From: Tulasnella sp. 424
Taxonomy: Eukaryota; Basidiomycota; Agaricomycetes; Cantharellales; Tulasnellaceae
Direction of reading: 5' to 3'
DNA: 64,000 nucleotides
NCBI GenBank assembly: GCA_019633425.1
Contig: WSUB01000057.1
Coordinates: 136,466-200,465, forward strand
Of this stretch, positions 25,011-37,274 are shown piece after piece. The translations under genes were made by a program, and so were the position numbers. The notes beneath the pieces are model-generated. The model had not been told where the DNA came from. It searched no databases and saw only the letters and a program-made list of their open reading frames with translations. Each line of letters starts with the position of its first letter. Position 1 is the first letter of the stretch.

Positions 25011-28000
25011 TCAACTCATGGTGGCGAGAACCTGCTCGAGCTCTCTTTGACCAAATGTGTTCGTACACGTTCTTCGGAGTTCCCTGGAAGAGTAGAAACG
25101 ATGTTAGACGCCCTTAAACCAAAGAAAAGCGTGCGACGCACTCCAGTTTGGCCCGGTCACCCCGTTCCTTGCACTCCATTGCAGCTAGCCTCCACTCCCC
25201 ACACCGAACATAAAGATCTGCTCTTGTCTTGACATCGCACCGCGGAACGAACGACGCCGCTTGTTTCGAGTATCCGGACTTAACGAGGTGGTTGATGAAA
25301 GGTTCGTACCCAATCGGGCTCCGTTTACTCTTTGCGAATGCTTCCAGGCCTTCGAAGTCTTTGGTCTCTGTCAAAGCGTAAAGTTTGATGTACCAGAATC
25401 TATGCAACGTCTGGTTAGCTAAATGGGGATAACTATCGAAACATATGAGGAACTACCTTTTCTCCGGTACTCTGAAATCTGAGCGAATCTTATCCGCCCT
25501 CTTCACATGGCCGGTTGTGATACACCGCCGTATGGTATCGTTGACGCTCAATCCCACAAAGGAAATCTTCCCGCCAGCTTCGTCCTCAAGTAGCTTTTGC
25601 AATGCCAGCAGCTTCGCGTACTCGTCCATTGCCTGAAAGTTTGTGTTGAGACGGAGGAATCATGGGGGATCAAACGAATGAAGTGTTGCTTACCTTTGCT
25701 TCGAAACTTCTGTCTTTGTCTTCCGAGAAAAACTTAGCAGCTTTTGACACCCCCTCCAGGCGTTCTTCGTTTGTCTGCAGCCGAGGAATGAGTTTGAGCT
25801 GCGAACGGAAGGGGGCGGACGGCACTCACTTGGGCCCGTGCTGCATCGTCAAGGGCCAAGCATGCACTATCGACACGCCTGTCGTCTTGGAAGTAATAGT
25901 CCCTTAGCAATTCACGATTCTGCTCCCGTGCATAAACCTGTAGCAGGTTGGTTGCTTGGGCCAATCGAGGACCTCCATCTTCGAGCAAACGGAAGAAATC
26001 GCCTAGGCTAAGTTGCCTTTGGAGGTGAAGAAGAACGTGATAGACTTCATGCGTAAAAGTTTGCGGGAGACGGTCAGGACTGTGAGGTTCCCTGTTGGAT
26101 GGAGAGAGAGGGGCACACATACCGAGGTCAGTGTCTCCGCTATCCACGGCCTTTGTCAAGGCTAGAGTATCCTCTTTCATCAAGAGAAGGAGCGGAACTT
26201 GATCCGCGGCTCGTGGCTCGTGATCTAGGAGCTGCCATTCGTACGTGCTCAATTTGATGATGTCAGGGAGGCAGCTAAGCGGTCATTTCGTACCATGGTA
26301 GCTAGACGGGTCCTCCCATTCTCCCAAGCCTTCTTGGCAATATCCGAGAAGCTCACCGCTCTTCCAGCATCTCCGCCCTCTTTGAACTTCTCGACGATTA
26401 GATTACACGTTGCTTGTTCATCTTCTTCAGCGGCGGAACCGGTTGCGCTAGGCTTTGAACGCTTAATCTTAGCTACAGCCCAATCTTTCAACACCGGGTC
26501 GGGACTGATGTGAAGGAAGCCCGATATGCGTAAGGCAAGAAGATGCATATTACGTGTGGTGAGGCGATTGATAAGATGTTCCGGAGTAGTAAACGTATAT
26601 CTGGAGGGGCCAGGACCTTAATTTTAGATAATTGCCTGGCAGAGGGAGACCACATACTGTGGGTATGTTATTGGAACGCCTATCTCGTAGAATCGAGCAG
26701 CGTTCAGAACCTTGAGAGTTTGTCCCATGTTGACGAAGTCGGTAGGATCGTAGAGGTCAAGGAAAGCGCGACCAAATTGAGCAGCCTTTTTGGGGAAGAG
26801 TACAGTACGTCAAACCTAGCCACTGGCCATCAACGCTCCCAACTTACGTGTAACAAACGCCTCTGCCAATATGGTTCAATCTCTTGCCCAGCAGCTTCGA
26901 TTAATGTGTCGACAGCTGCGGCTAGCTCGGGCCGGATGCTATTGATATTTTCGTTTGCCTTTGGTGATTTACGTTCGAAGTGGTCATATGCGTCGAAGAG
27001 GATTGCTGCAGGATCTGTTGAACCGGGTCGGAAGACTTTGTTGGCAGACGAGGGCACAGCTTGAATAAAGTCGCATTGGTGCGAATCAACGACGCGAACT
27101 CCGTCCATTTCTCCGACGGCATAAGGGCACGATGCATAGTGATACCTGGGAATGAGGAATTATAATGGCTATCGCGCATAAAAGGACTTGGCTACCCACC
27201 GAAGCGTCTGCCCATGAGGCCCTACGACGACCACTAACCCATCGTACACTAGGACTACGGCGTCATTACCGCACCAGATGAGCTGAATGGCGTTGCCGAG
27301 ACCTTCTGCGGTTGTGTCGTACTCCGCCAAACTTATCTGGAAGTCCGACGAGACCACCCAAAGCAGTCCAATAGCCGTCAACAGTGCCAGCCATTTGCCA
27401 TTTGGAGATACTGAAAGGCGAGAGAAGGGGCCGCGAGATAGCCTCTGAGTGCGGACAGGAGTCGGATCAGCCGTGACTAAGAAGGGGAAGGGTGCACTAT
27501 TCCACAACTCACTTGATCAACACTCTCCAAACTGTCAATAGTGTATATCGTCGTCTCGTTGGGCATCAACACCTCGACATGTCGGCTAACTGTCTGGTCC
27601 GGCTCAATGAGAGACCAACAAGGGGGCGGCTCGGAAAACCCTGTCCACGTTACGTCAATCTAAAGCCGGCGTTTGGTGGCGTTACCTGGAACGCACCAGG
27701 ATGAGCCAAAGTCAGAGGCTTAGAGCCCGTCCATCCTTTCACCTCAAACAAGGTAACATTGTTGGTCAGAGCGACCAAGCCTTGCTCGTAAATCCTGGCA
27801 TCTATCACCCCGACTTCGGCGGCTTCAGGACCGAGGGAGAATTGCTGATAGTCACCCTGTAGAGTATAAAGTCGATACATCCCCTCGTCATTCATGACAA
27901 CGAGCTGCTCGTCGTAGGTCCAACCCAGGCTAATGATCGTTCCTTGGTCCCACTGCAATCCGAGCTGTTAAACGGATACGCGCGACTGGCTCCCAGGAGT

Positions 28001-28385
28001 TACCCACGCACCGGTATTGTTTGAAGTAGTTCCCCAGAGGATGAGAATATTTGAACCGTTGGTTTAGAGAATTGATTAGTGCCGAAAGCAACGACCTTGT
28101 GAGGGTCGCGCATCATAGCTGTTTGGAGGAGGGTTTGTTAACCCTCAAGCTAGCAATCAAAACCGGCCAAATACTTACCTATAGGGCCACCATATCTTGC
28201 TCCAGATACGACGTAGTCAGAAAGGCTCTTAATCTTCCACTGCATGGTGTAGACCTCCTGCTTTCTTCCAACAACCAAACGATGAGTTTGTACTCTCTAC
28301 GAATTGAGGATAGCCGGACCCACCGATAAAACACCCCTCCATCCATTGCCTCCCATGATGCTGTAGGGTGTTGGACCGAGGCCAT
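25011..28385 (-). CDS. VPS16: Vps16, HOPS/CORVET tethering core subunit
   Basis: Vps16 is a core subunit of the CORVET and HOPS complexes, which tether endosomes and vacuoles before fusion and bind Vps33. Many exons on the minus strand. The start MASVQHPTASWEAM.GGVFYR at 28385 is joined by a short intron to KQEVYTMQWKIKSL, the usual Vps16 opening. The N-terminal beta-propeller part includes ISLGWTYDEQLVVMNDEG (about 27930), LSVSPNGKWLALLT (about 27410) and VRVVDSHQCDFIQAVP followed by PAAILFDAYDHFERKS (about 27100-26950). The C-terminal solenoid includes HISPDPVLKDWAVAKIK (about 26500), NLLQVYAREQNRELLRDYY (about 25940) and SKRSPIGYEPFINHLVKSGY (about 25310). A final intron (25084-25141) brings in the last exon, ending LEQVLATMS at 25011. 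No damage is seen. It diverges from NMD3. Confidence 0.94.
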
Positions 28386-28640
28386 GATCGTCGTTAAGTA
28401 GGAGCGGTGTGACGGATAGAGATGGCGGGATGGCGGTTGTCTTCAGGTTCGCAGCACGACTCACGGAGATAGACGGATATTGTGTCCGTGCAGCGTCTCC
28501 GCGATTTTCAGGCTTTACTCATCCTCCACCACAGTCACCGCTTAAGGTCCTTCCAGTGCGTTCGGTTGCGAAACCTACTTATATATCGATAGTAATTCTT
28601 TGATTCTCCATAATCTGTAGTCTCCTCCTCACCACCCCTC
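28386..28640. promoter_or_regulatory. Shared divergent intergenic region of VPS16 and NMD3
   Basis: Only 255 bp separate the ATGs of VPS16 (-) and NMD3 (+). Both promoters must lie here. No TATA box stands out. Confidence 0.6.
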
Positions 28641-30618
28641 ATGGAATTCACCCCGGCACCAGCAGTCCATCGCGTCCTTTGTGCTGATTGCGGTAAGGCG
28701 TATTCAACTGACTTCGGCCGGAGAGACAATTCTGAGCATGCGTAAATAGGCACGCCAATCGAACCAAATTCAGCCAACCTGTGCATTCCCTGTTTGCGCA
28801 ACAGGTAAGTCAGGATGCTCGACCTCCACGGCGACATACCCCTGACACTCGTCTTGCTCCAGCGTCGACATCACGGAAGGCATACCAAAGCAAGGTGAGA
28901 GGTAACTCCAAACTATTATCTGCGCATTTGTCTTAGTGCTCCTTCTAGCTACTATCAACTTCTGCCGCAATTGCGACCGATTCCTTTCTCCGCCGGCTAG
29001 CTGGACAATCGCCGAGCCTGAGAGTCGGGAATTACTTGCTATCTGCCTCAAAAAACTCAAGGGCCTGAACAAAGTCCGTCTAATTGATGCCGGATTTATT
29101 TGGACGGAGCCGCACTCGAAACGGATAAGAGTGAAGCTGACAATTCAGAAAGAGGTTAGATATTCGAGGCAAATGCGCTGCTTGCAATGCACTGAGGCCG
29201 CTCCTTCCACGTTAGGTCTTCACCTCGACCATCCTGCAGCAAATATTTGAGGTCGAATACGTCGTGCTTTACGGCCAATGTCCGGATTGCGCGAGACTTG
29301 CAGCCAAGAACACCTGGAAGGCCGTTGTTCAAGTCCGACAGAAAGTTCCACACAAGCGGACGTTCCTGTACTTGGAGCAGCTGATTCTCAAACACGGGGC
29401 GGACAAAGACACAATCAGTATTAAGGAAACTCGAGAGGGTCTCGACTTTTTCTACGCGCAACGGAATCATGCTATCAAGATGACGGAGTTCCTTCATTCC
29501 GTCGTGCCAGTGCGGTGGGTCGCCTGGCCCAGACTCATCTATCTCGCTTGCACTAACATGTTGATCGCAGAACAAAGGATTCTGAACAGCTCTTGTCCAA
29601 AGACACCCACTCCGGAACCTCAAACTACAAGTTCACGTACTCCGTCGAAATTGTCCCTATATGCCGAGACGACCTCATCGTCCTACCGAAAGCTTTGGCC
29701 CGGTCGTACGGAAATATCAAGTACGTACACTCTCGATGTTATCCTCGACGCCAATCTGATATCACCACTCCTAGTCCTCTGACGGTCTGCGTGAGAGTTG
29801 GCAGCAGTGTCCAGTTCCTGGATCCAGCAACCCTGCAGACAGCTGACGTTCCAGCACCGATTTACTGGCGGAACCCCTTCGATTCCATTTCCAATTCGGC
29901 GGACCTCATCGAGTTTCTCGTCTTGGATATCGAGCCTTCTGGCCCTACGAATGGAAAATATGTCCTTGCCGACGCCCAAGTCGTCATCAACAGTACGAAT
30001 CGAACGAGAACCCAGGACATGGACACCGACGAGGGCGGAAATGATGCCATCTACCACACTCGTACACACCTCGGTCGGTTCTTACAGCCAGGCGATACCG
30101 TCAAAGGATACTTCTTGCGCAACGCCAATATCAACAACGCCGACTATGAAAAGCTGGATCACTCCCGTCTTCCCGACGTCGTACTCGTGAAGAAGACGTA
30201 TCCCGTCCGACGGAAGCGTAATCGCCACCGCAACTGGAAGCTCAAGTCCATTGCCAAAGAAGCAGAAGAAGGGCCCGAGGCGTTTGGCAGAGGAGCTGTG
30301 GGACGGCGTGGTGGACTGGACCAGGAGCGTGTGGAGAAGGATTACGAGAACTTCCTGCAGGAGTTGGAGGAAGATCCAGAATTGCGAGCCACTGTCAACC
30401 TGTACAAGACCGACGCGAAGATGGCCGATGCTAGCAAGAAGGCTGATAAACCGAAACCAGCCTCGATGGATGTCGACGAGACTGAGAGCGGAGGTGCCAT
30501 GGCAGACACCGAAGAGACCGACAACGAAGAGGTTGAACCAGACTTCCCGGAGATCAATGCGGACGAGCTGTTGGATGCGATGGACGAGCTTAAGATCGAG
30601 GATGAGCAAGTAGCGTGA
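28641..30618 (+). CDS. NMD3: Nmd3, 60S ribosomal subunit nuclear export adaptor
   Basis: Nmd3 binds the pre-60S subunit and recruits the Crm1 exportin. The N-terminus shows paired zinc-binding CxxC motifs split by introns: CADC at 28680, CIPC near 28785, CRNC near 28970 and CPDC near 29285. Family sequence follows: DRFLSPPASW, ESRELLAICLKKLKGLNKVR, LIDAGFIWTEPHSKRI, EVEYVVLYGQCPDCARLAAK, KRTFLYLEQLILKH, then LLSKDTHSGTSNYKFTYSVE and the large last exon with LAKRSYG-type and ADAQVV segments, ending in an acidic tail. The tail (about residues 420-520) is rich in Asp/Glu with a Leu-spaced ELLDAMDELKIED, fitting the leucine-rich export signal of the family. The ATG at 28641 is the first before CADC. 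At least seven exons; no damage seen. Confidence 0.95.
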
Positions 30619-30957
30619 TTGAAAATGGTTATATTCTAGATGGATGTACTGTTTAGTGGACCGTATGCAAGCTGTACCGTGGAATTTTGAGCCCGGGTGT
30701 TGGAGTGTAAGCATACAAGGTCGATGGAGCTGGGAAAGAACCGCAACCCACATTGCACAGAACGAGGTTCTCGTGCACGGGGTTAATCAGTAGAGAGGTG
30801 CCGAAGAAAGAGATCATCGCCTGTAGCATCCAATAAGGTTGTGAGACTAGTTGCGTCATCCACTCGATCACTTTACCGTCTCCACAACCACCATCCCTCC
30901 CGCCACTTCTTCGAACTGAACTACTTCAAGCACATACTACGGAAAAACGCTCGCTCG
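30619..30957. other. Intergenic, NMD3 3' region and PCMT promoter
   Basis: A 339 bp gap between two plus-strand genes. Nothing else recognised. Confidence 0.5.
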
Positions 30958-32029
30958 ATGGCTTGGAGAAGTCATGGAAATAGCAACGTCGAGCTCATCG
31001 ATAATCTGACTAAAAACGGGCTTATTAGCTCACCCATTGTTGCAGAGGTCAGCGATTCTCACTAACTGAGTTTCATTAACCAGTATTAAGTCCGGGCACT
31101 GCAATCTAAGGCCATGAAGAAAGTCGATCGCGGAAACTACGTTGTCGACAGGCGAGATGCGTATCGAGATTCCCCTCAGTGAGCGACCCTTGCGCGAACT
31201 TCACCAATTTCTGTGGTGATCGTCTTATGCTTGAACAAAGATCAATAGGATACAAGGCTACAATTAGCGCACCACATATGGTATGTCACGGGCTGATAAT
31301 CTGCTGGGTTGCTCGAGGTGCTTAAGGAAGACTGTCTGTCCTCCTATCTGCAAGCACGCGCATGCAACGGAGAACTTGATCCAGTTCCTCCAACCGGGGA
31401 TGAAAGTGCTAGATGTACGTATACGGGGCGATCGGTTTGAACACCTAACCTATTGAGATTGCTTTCTGTGCCAAGGTTGGCTCCGGCAGTGGCTACCTCT
31501 GCGCTGTCCTGCACCATCTGGTATCCCCAAGCGGAAGTGATAAGCAAGGGAAAGTCGTCGGGATCGATCACATTCCCCAGCTTGTCGACATGTCGATCAC
31601 AAACCTTCGCAAAGATGGTTTAAAAGTCAACGATGATGCGGGGTCAAGAATCGAGATGGTTTGCGGAGATGGAAGAAAAGGTGTGTAGCCCCCAGGTGCC
31701 TCGGTCCTCTCCTCTCATGCACGTCAAGCACAGGTTACGCTCAAGAGGCTCCATATGATGCCATTCACGTTGGAGCGGCTGCTCCAGTCTTGCCTCAAGA
31801 ACTGGTCGATCAACTTGCTAAACCAGGCAGGATGTTTATTCCAGTCGATGATGACGAAGGTTGGGGCGGTCAATCAATTTGGCAAGTCGACAAAGATGCG
31901 GAGGGCAACGTAAATAAACAGAGGCTTTTCGGCGTTCAGGTGAGTCGAGGAAAGATCTAATGGCTGACGACGTAAGTTGACGCTCGACTGAATGTGCAGT
32001 ATGTCCCATTAACGGATGCCCCCAAGTAA
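30958..32029 (+). CDS. Protein-L-isoaspartate O-methyltransferase
   Basis: This enzyme methylates L-isoaspartyl residues in aged proteins using S-adenosylmethionine, starting their repair. The N-terminus [17 protein letters not shown] at 30958 matches the conserved family start. An intron after IVAE leads to [11 protein letters not shown] (acceptor before GCCATGAAG), followed by [14 protein letters not shown] and the SAM-binding motif [15 protein letters not shown] near 31400-31510, [12 protein letters not shown] (motif II, about 31555) and [17 protein letters not shown] (about 31755). The last exon gives YVPLTDAPK and a stop at 32027-32029, typical of the family end. About 245 residues from several short exons. 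It converges on histone H3. Function is near certain from the motifs. Confidence 0.95.
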
Positions 32030-32268
32030 TGATGGAAAATTGTGTAACACGAGGATAATTTGATGCTCAATACTGCCAACGCACTGCTCGCTGAATCCCT
32101 AGCCGACGCCATACTCCACACTGGAAAGAGACGAGGAACCGAAGTTCTTAACACACAGGGCAAATGGACCAGGGGCACCAAATAGCATTAACGTACACAG
32201 AGTAAGCTGAACAGGTCAAGAAAAGAATAAAAACCGCGAATATAAAAGTACATCGTCAAAGTCAAAAT

Positions 32269-32804
<536 letters not shown>

Positions 32805-33729
32805 TGATGAGGTTTAGAGAAGAAGTTTTGGAGGTCGGTTGGTTGTGGTAGTTGTGAATGAGGAGAGAAGCTGAGGGACTTGAGTGAGGAATGCTGAGGA
32901 CGGATTTTGGCTCGCCTATTTGTACGTTTCGCGAGGCGTCGCGACTCCCGCGGTCATCACGTGCCGCCATCGCACAACAACAAAACAAACAAGCAGCAAG
33001 CCCCAAGCAACGCGTGAGACCGCCAGAACCGGACATGCAGCGTCATGAAGGAACCATTAATGAAACGATCTATTGCTTACCTGTAGAAGAATTCGGAAAG
33101 CTAATTGGGAACCCGAATGCTGCGGTGCGACTCATCTGCCAAACAAAGAAAGTGCTGTTTCCCAGGCCTCACGTGATCTCACCAACCTTTTGGATTTCGG
33201 ACGAGCGAAGGGTCCTCATTTGCATGTTGGACAATAGGCACGTGGAAAACCAGTGGTTCGATTCTACCAAGGCAAAAGACAAATCTCTGGATATTCGAAA
33301 CTCCCGGGCCAAGCTGGAGGGTGTTGCGTTCCTGTCGGTAGCACCTCAATCAATATTTACCAATCATCCTACCGAGGTTAACGAAATACAAGGGTTATGG
33401 AGATCTTGTACAGCGGGCGTAGGTCTAGAGAATCAGAGAGCTCTAACGGATTCGGCTCTCCACGAGCCACGAGAGGACCCATTCCACGTTGCTTCCACTT
33501 TCAGCCACCTCCATATTACGGCTCTGCCCTTTGTTTACGTCTAGTTCACGGATGAATCCAGTTCGAAAACCGCGTCACGCTGCGGATGGAGTAACACAAA
33601 GCGTACAATAACGCAATCGGGATGTATAATCGTACAGCACTGAGGTCAAATAAAAATGAAAAGCGATGGTAGGGAAGAAAGCGCAAAACACCACAGGGCA
33701 GGAACAGGAGATCTCTAAGTAATAATCGT
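32805..33729. promoter_or_regulatory. H3 promoter region and H3-H2A spacer
   Basis: Upstream of H3 (read on the minus strand) are CACGTG at 32958-32963 and AAAACAAACAAG at 32982-32993, both also present in the H2A-H2B spacer. CCTCACGTGA recurs at 33167-33176, though this copy is about 360 bases from the H3 start. The word TTTGTACGT at about 32919 also recurs upstream of H2A (about 34502). Shared words between co-regulated histone genes suggest common control, inferred only. Confidence 0.5.
32891..33544 (+). CDS. Uncertain ORF between H3 and H2A
   Basis: A 217-codon frame without intron occupies most of the H3-H2A spacer. It begins MLRTDFGSPICTF and ends HITALPFVYV. I recognise no domain. It overlaps the H3 promoter words, starts 87 bases upstream of the H3 ATG and has no sign of a promoter of its own. 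It may be a chance open frame. The stretch from about codon 50 to 130 has a protein-like composition (CLPVEEFGKLIGNPNAAVRL), which is the only point in favour. Confidence 0.25.
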   Translation: MLRTDFGSPICTFREASRLPRSSRAAIAQQQNKQAASPKQRVRPPEPDMQRHEGTINETIYCLPVEEFGKLIGNPNAAVRLICQTKKVLFPRPHVISPTFWISDERRVLICMLDNRHVENQWFDSTKAKDKSLDIRNSRAKLEGVAFLSVAPQSIFTNHPTEVNEIQGLWRSCTAGVGLENQRALTDSALHEPREDPFHVASTFSHLHITALPFVYV

Positions 33730-34344
33730 CTACACCTCCTGGCTCTGGTCGCCCTTCTTGGCGGTTTTGCTGGGAAGTAGCTGGGGCTGGATGAATGGAA
33801 CAACACCACCCTGGCTGATGATAACGTGGCCGAGGAGCTTGTTCAACTCTTCGTCGTTCTTGATGGCAAGTTGAAGATGGCGAGGAACGATACGAGCCTT
33901 CTTGTTATCGCGAGCAGCATTGCCTAATTAGGAGGAAGGGAGAAGATTTTGAATTAGACTGAAGTCGAAAACCACAAGTACAAAGAGACTTACCAGCAAG
34001 CTCGAGAATCTCAGCAGCGAGATATTCGAGAACGGCAGCGAGGTACACTAGAGGAAAGAATCGAGTCAGAATAGATTTTGAGATTGAGCGCTCGCATTGT
34101 ACGTACCAGGAGCACCAGAGCCAATACGCTGAGCGTAGTTGCCCTTCTTCAAGAGACGGTGGATACGACCGACAGGGAATCTGTTGAAGTGGCGCATTTG
34201 ATGAGTTCCGATCCAAACCACTCCACTCGTCACGTCGACTCACTGGAGACCAGCCTTAGCTGAACGAGAAGCGCCCTTTGTCTCTGTGGATGCGCCGGCC
34301 TTGCCACCGGACTTGCCACCAGCCTTGCCGCCTTTGCCAGACAT
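33730..34344 (-). CDS. Histone H2A
   Basis: Core nucleosomal histone. Four or more exons on the minus strand: exon 1 is 34344-34254 ([17 protein letters not shown]... to KAGLQ), then [20 protein letters not shown], then [19 protein letters not shown], then [20 protein letters not shown] through [16 protein letters not shown]. The tail ends KKGDQSQEV, an SQE-type C-terminal motif in which the serine is the site phosphorylated after DNA breaks (gamma-H2A). The family's usual last residue is more often L or another hydrophobic; here it is V. It is divergently paired with H2B. No damage seen. Confidence 0.97.
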
Positions 34345-35080
34345 GTTGATGTGTTTGAGTTGGTTGGGTGAGAGAGGAGAGGGGTTGTTGGATTGTGCTT
34401 GAAGGAGGACGAGTGATCGTTCGTTGAAGGACTGGGGAGGACGAGCGGTGGGTGACGATCTCTTATAGCTTTTTGCGCGGGTTGAAATTCAAGCTCCGAC
34501 GTTTGTACGTGTTCGGTTGTTCTACTCCCCGACCCCTTAGACTTTGCACGCGCGTGGCCAAAACAAACAAGGGGTGCGCCTCACGTGAGAGCGAGTGTTA
34601 GCGCGTCCAACCACGACGTCGAACCCCTCAATGCAAAGTGGGGAGGACGGAATCTGAGCACGAAAACACGTCGGAGGGCCCATTTTGGATATTTTGGCAC
34701 AAAGTCATTTTTTACGAGTCGGATTCAGCCCTTTTCCTCTTTCTTTGTGATTATCGGTGCTTTCAGCCCTCCTTTCTGGCTCAGATGAAGCCTACTCCTT
34801 CCTTAGTACATTCGAATCGATTGTGGGCGTTGTTGCGCACTTGGGACTGCCGGCGTCGGCGTTCGTTTTGTTTGCATTTTCCCTCGCCTCACGTGAGCAG
34901 ACGTCGCTTTTGTCGTGGGAAGCCTGCAGCCTCCCTCACTCGCGCGCGAGTACAAAATGGACTGATCCTCACCACCCTCTCGATCTCATCCATCCCTTGC
35001 ATCCACAAGCTCAAAGCCCCCTTCATCCACCACTCTAACAACCTTCTCCACTCTCAACCAACCCCAAACTCTCAATCTCA
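34345..35080. promoter_or_regulatory. Divergent H2A-H2B promoter region
   Basis: This 736 bp spacer holds two copies of CCTCACGTGAG (34580-34590 and 34887-34897). The H2A-side copy is next to AAAACAAACAAG (34561-34572). The H2B-side copy is preceded by TTTTGTTTGCATTTT (about 34867-34881), an inverted A-rich word of the same kind. The same CACGTG plus AAAACAAACAAG pair lies upstream of H3. CACGTG is a bHLH (Cbf1-like) target in fungi. Control by such a factor is inference. Confidence 0.6.
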
Positions 35081-35715
<635 letters not shown>

Positions 35716-36004
35716 ACCTGTTGTGTGGCTTTAGACGTGTCTGGAGGGTGTTATCGTATTACTTATCCGCTTTGTTACTCGGCTTTCTGTTGTACTCTGT
35801 AGTTTTATCTCATTTTTTCTTTCGTCTCTTACTTTGATTCCGCGTGACTATTCCTTCCGTCGACGAGACACGCGAGATCCCAGTTGTTCTTTGTCGGTCC
35901 AAGTCGAGATCGCGCTTAACAAACCTTATCGCCGAACGGATATAACCCTTTGCTGTAACACCATCTACTCCGCCACTCCCGATTGCTTCAACTCTTACTT
36001 CACC

Positions 36005-37274
36005 ATGGCTCCCTCAGACCAAGGCCACCGCCGAACACCGCTTCGCAGGATATCTCATGGCTCTCTATCAAACCTCGCTCGTTCAGCTTCTCAACATCCA
36101 AGTGAATCCGACCCGACGCGGCTGAACTTCCTCCTTCCAGCCTTTTCAGACTTGGCGGACGAGATGGCCAGCCTGCACGCGAACTTGGAGAAGTTGAACG
36201 ACTTGAGCTATGTTCTGGAGACGTTCAATGAGAGCTTTGCCAGCTACCTGTATGCTCTGAGGATGAACGCGTTTTGTGTTGAGTGGGAACAGGTGGGAGG
36301 GCTCATTTGCCGAGTCTCCAAGACACAGAGGACTCAGTCGATCATGAATAATTATAGGCTCCTGGGGATACTTCTTTCATTCTGGCCGCAAAAGCGGGTA
36401 AGGACTGGATGTTAAGAGGTGGTGACCGACATTTAGCTCTAACCGCCTACCTGTCTGGGTTCCAGCTGAAGAAGCCAGCGCAGCCTTGTCATCGTTGACT
36501 ATTCGCCCCCCATCTGAAGCTGCTATAAATCAAGACGAAGACGATCCTTCCGCCGCAGACCGGACGTATGCGACCGAAGCATCTCCACCACCGGCCAAGT
36601 CCGCACAGGCTAAACCTCAAGGTATTTTGAAGAACGCGACCAGCGGGACATCGTCGAAGGTTGCGGCGCCTGCTAAAAAGACTGCTTTGTCTGCGAAAGA
36701 GAAAAAGGCCCGTGATGTGAGTGGTTGCCATTCAATGTTAGAGTAGTCGCAGGTTGACGTATTACCTCACCTTTGAAAAGGCGAAGATCGACCGGGTGAT
36801 AAACGTCCTTCCGCTCGAGTTTAGAGGAAATGACCCCGTCAGTAGCTCGCCTGTTATGCAAGCGTAGCCTTTTACTCACGTTGTTTTGTCGTTAGGACAT
36901 ACGAAAAGTGATGGAAGGAGTCATCGGGTGCCTCATGGAGAACGAAGGTGGCCTACGAAGTAAGCTATCACTTTTCCTCACCTCTCGGTTCGCATGATAA
37001 CTTATCTGTTTGAACCTCGTACTATCCCTTATCCTCAGTTGCCGAGATTGCCAAGCCTCCTTTACTGCCGCAGGTCAAAGTCAACAAGTGTCTCATCGCA
37101 TTGGTGAACCGGAAGGTTGTGGAAAAGGAGACAACCAAAGTTCGTTGGTATTCCAGTCTGTATGGGGATTCTATTCTAACTGGATGGATGCTTTTGTTAG
37201 GGTGCCGCTATATATCATTACCGAGGTATTCCAGACCGATGATGCGCACGTCCGAGAGATGTATTGTTAGGTAG
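36005..37274 (+). CDS. DAM1: Dam1, DASH complex subunit, with C-terminal winged-helix-like extension
   Basis: Dam1 belongs to the DASH ring that couples kinetochores to microtubules. Exon 1 (36005-36292) has RRTPLRRISHGSLSNLARS, then FLLPAFSDLADEMASLHANL, NDLSYVLETFNESFASYLYA and RMNAFCVEWEQ, the Dam1 signature. Exon 2 is 36358-36397 (APGDTSFILAAKA); exon 3 starts at 36466 with a Ser/Pro/Lys-rich linker. Three further exons keep frame and encode AKIDRVINVLPLEFRGNDP, DIRKVMEGVIGCLMENEGG and IAEIAKPPLLPQVKVNKCL then IALVNRKVV. This reads like a winged helix, absent from yeast Dam1. The last exon runs to a TAG at 37272; the final 35-40 codons look non-conserved, and this exon contains the left breakpoint of the 3.0 kb duplication at 37101. 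Confidence 0.85.
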
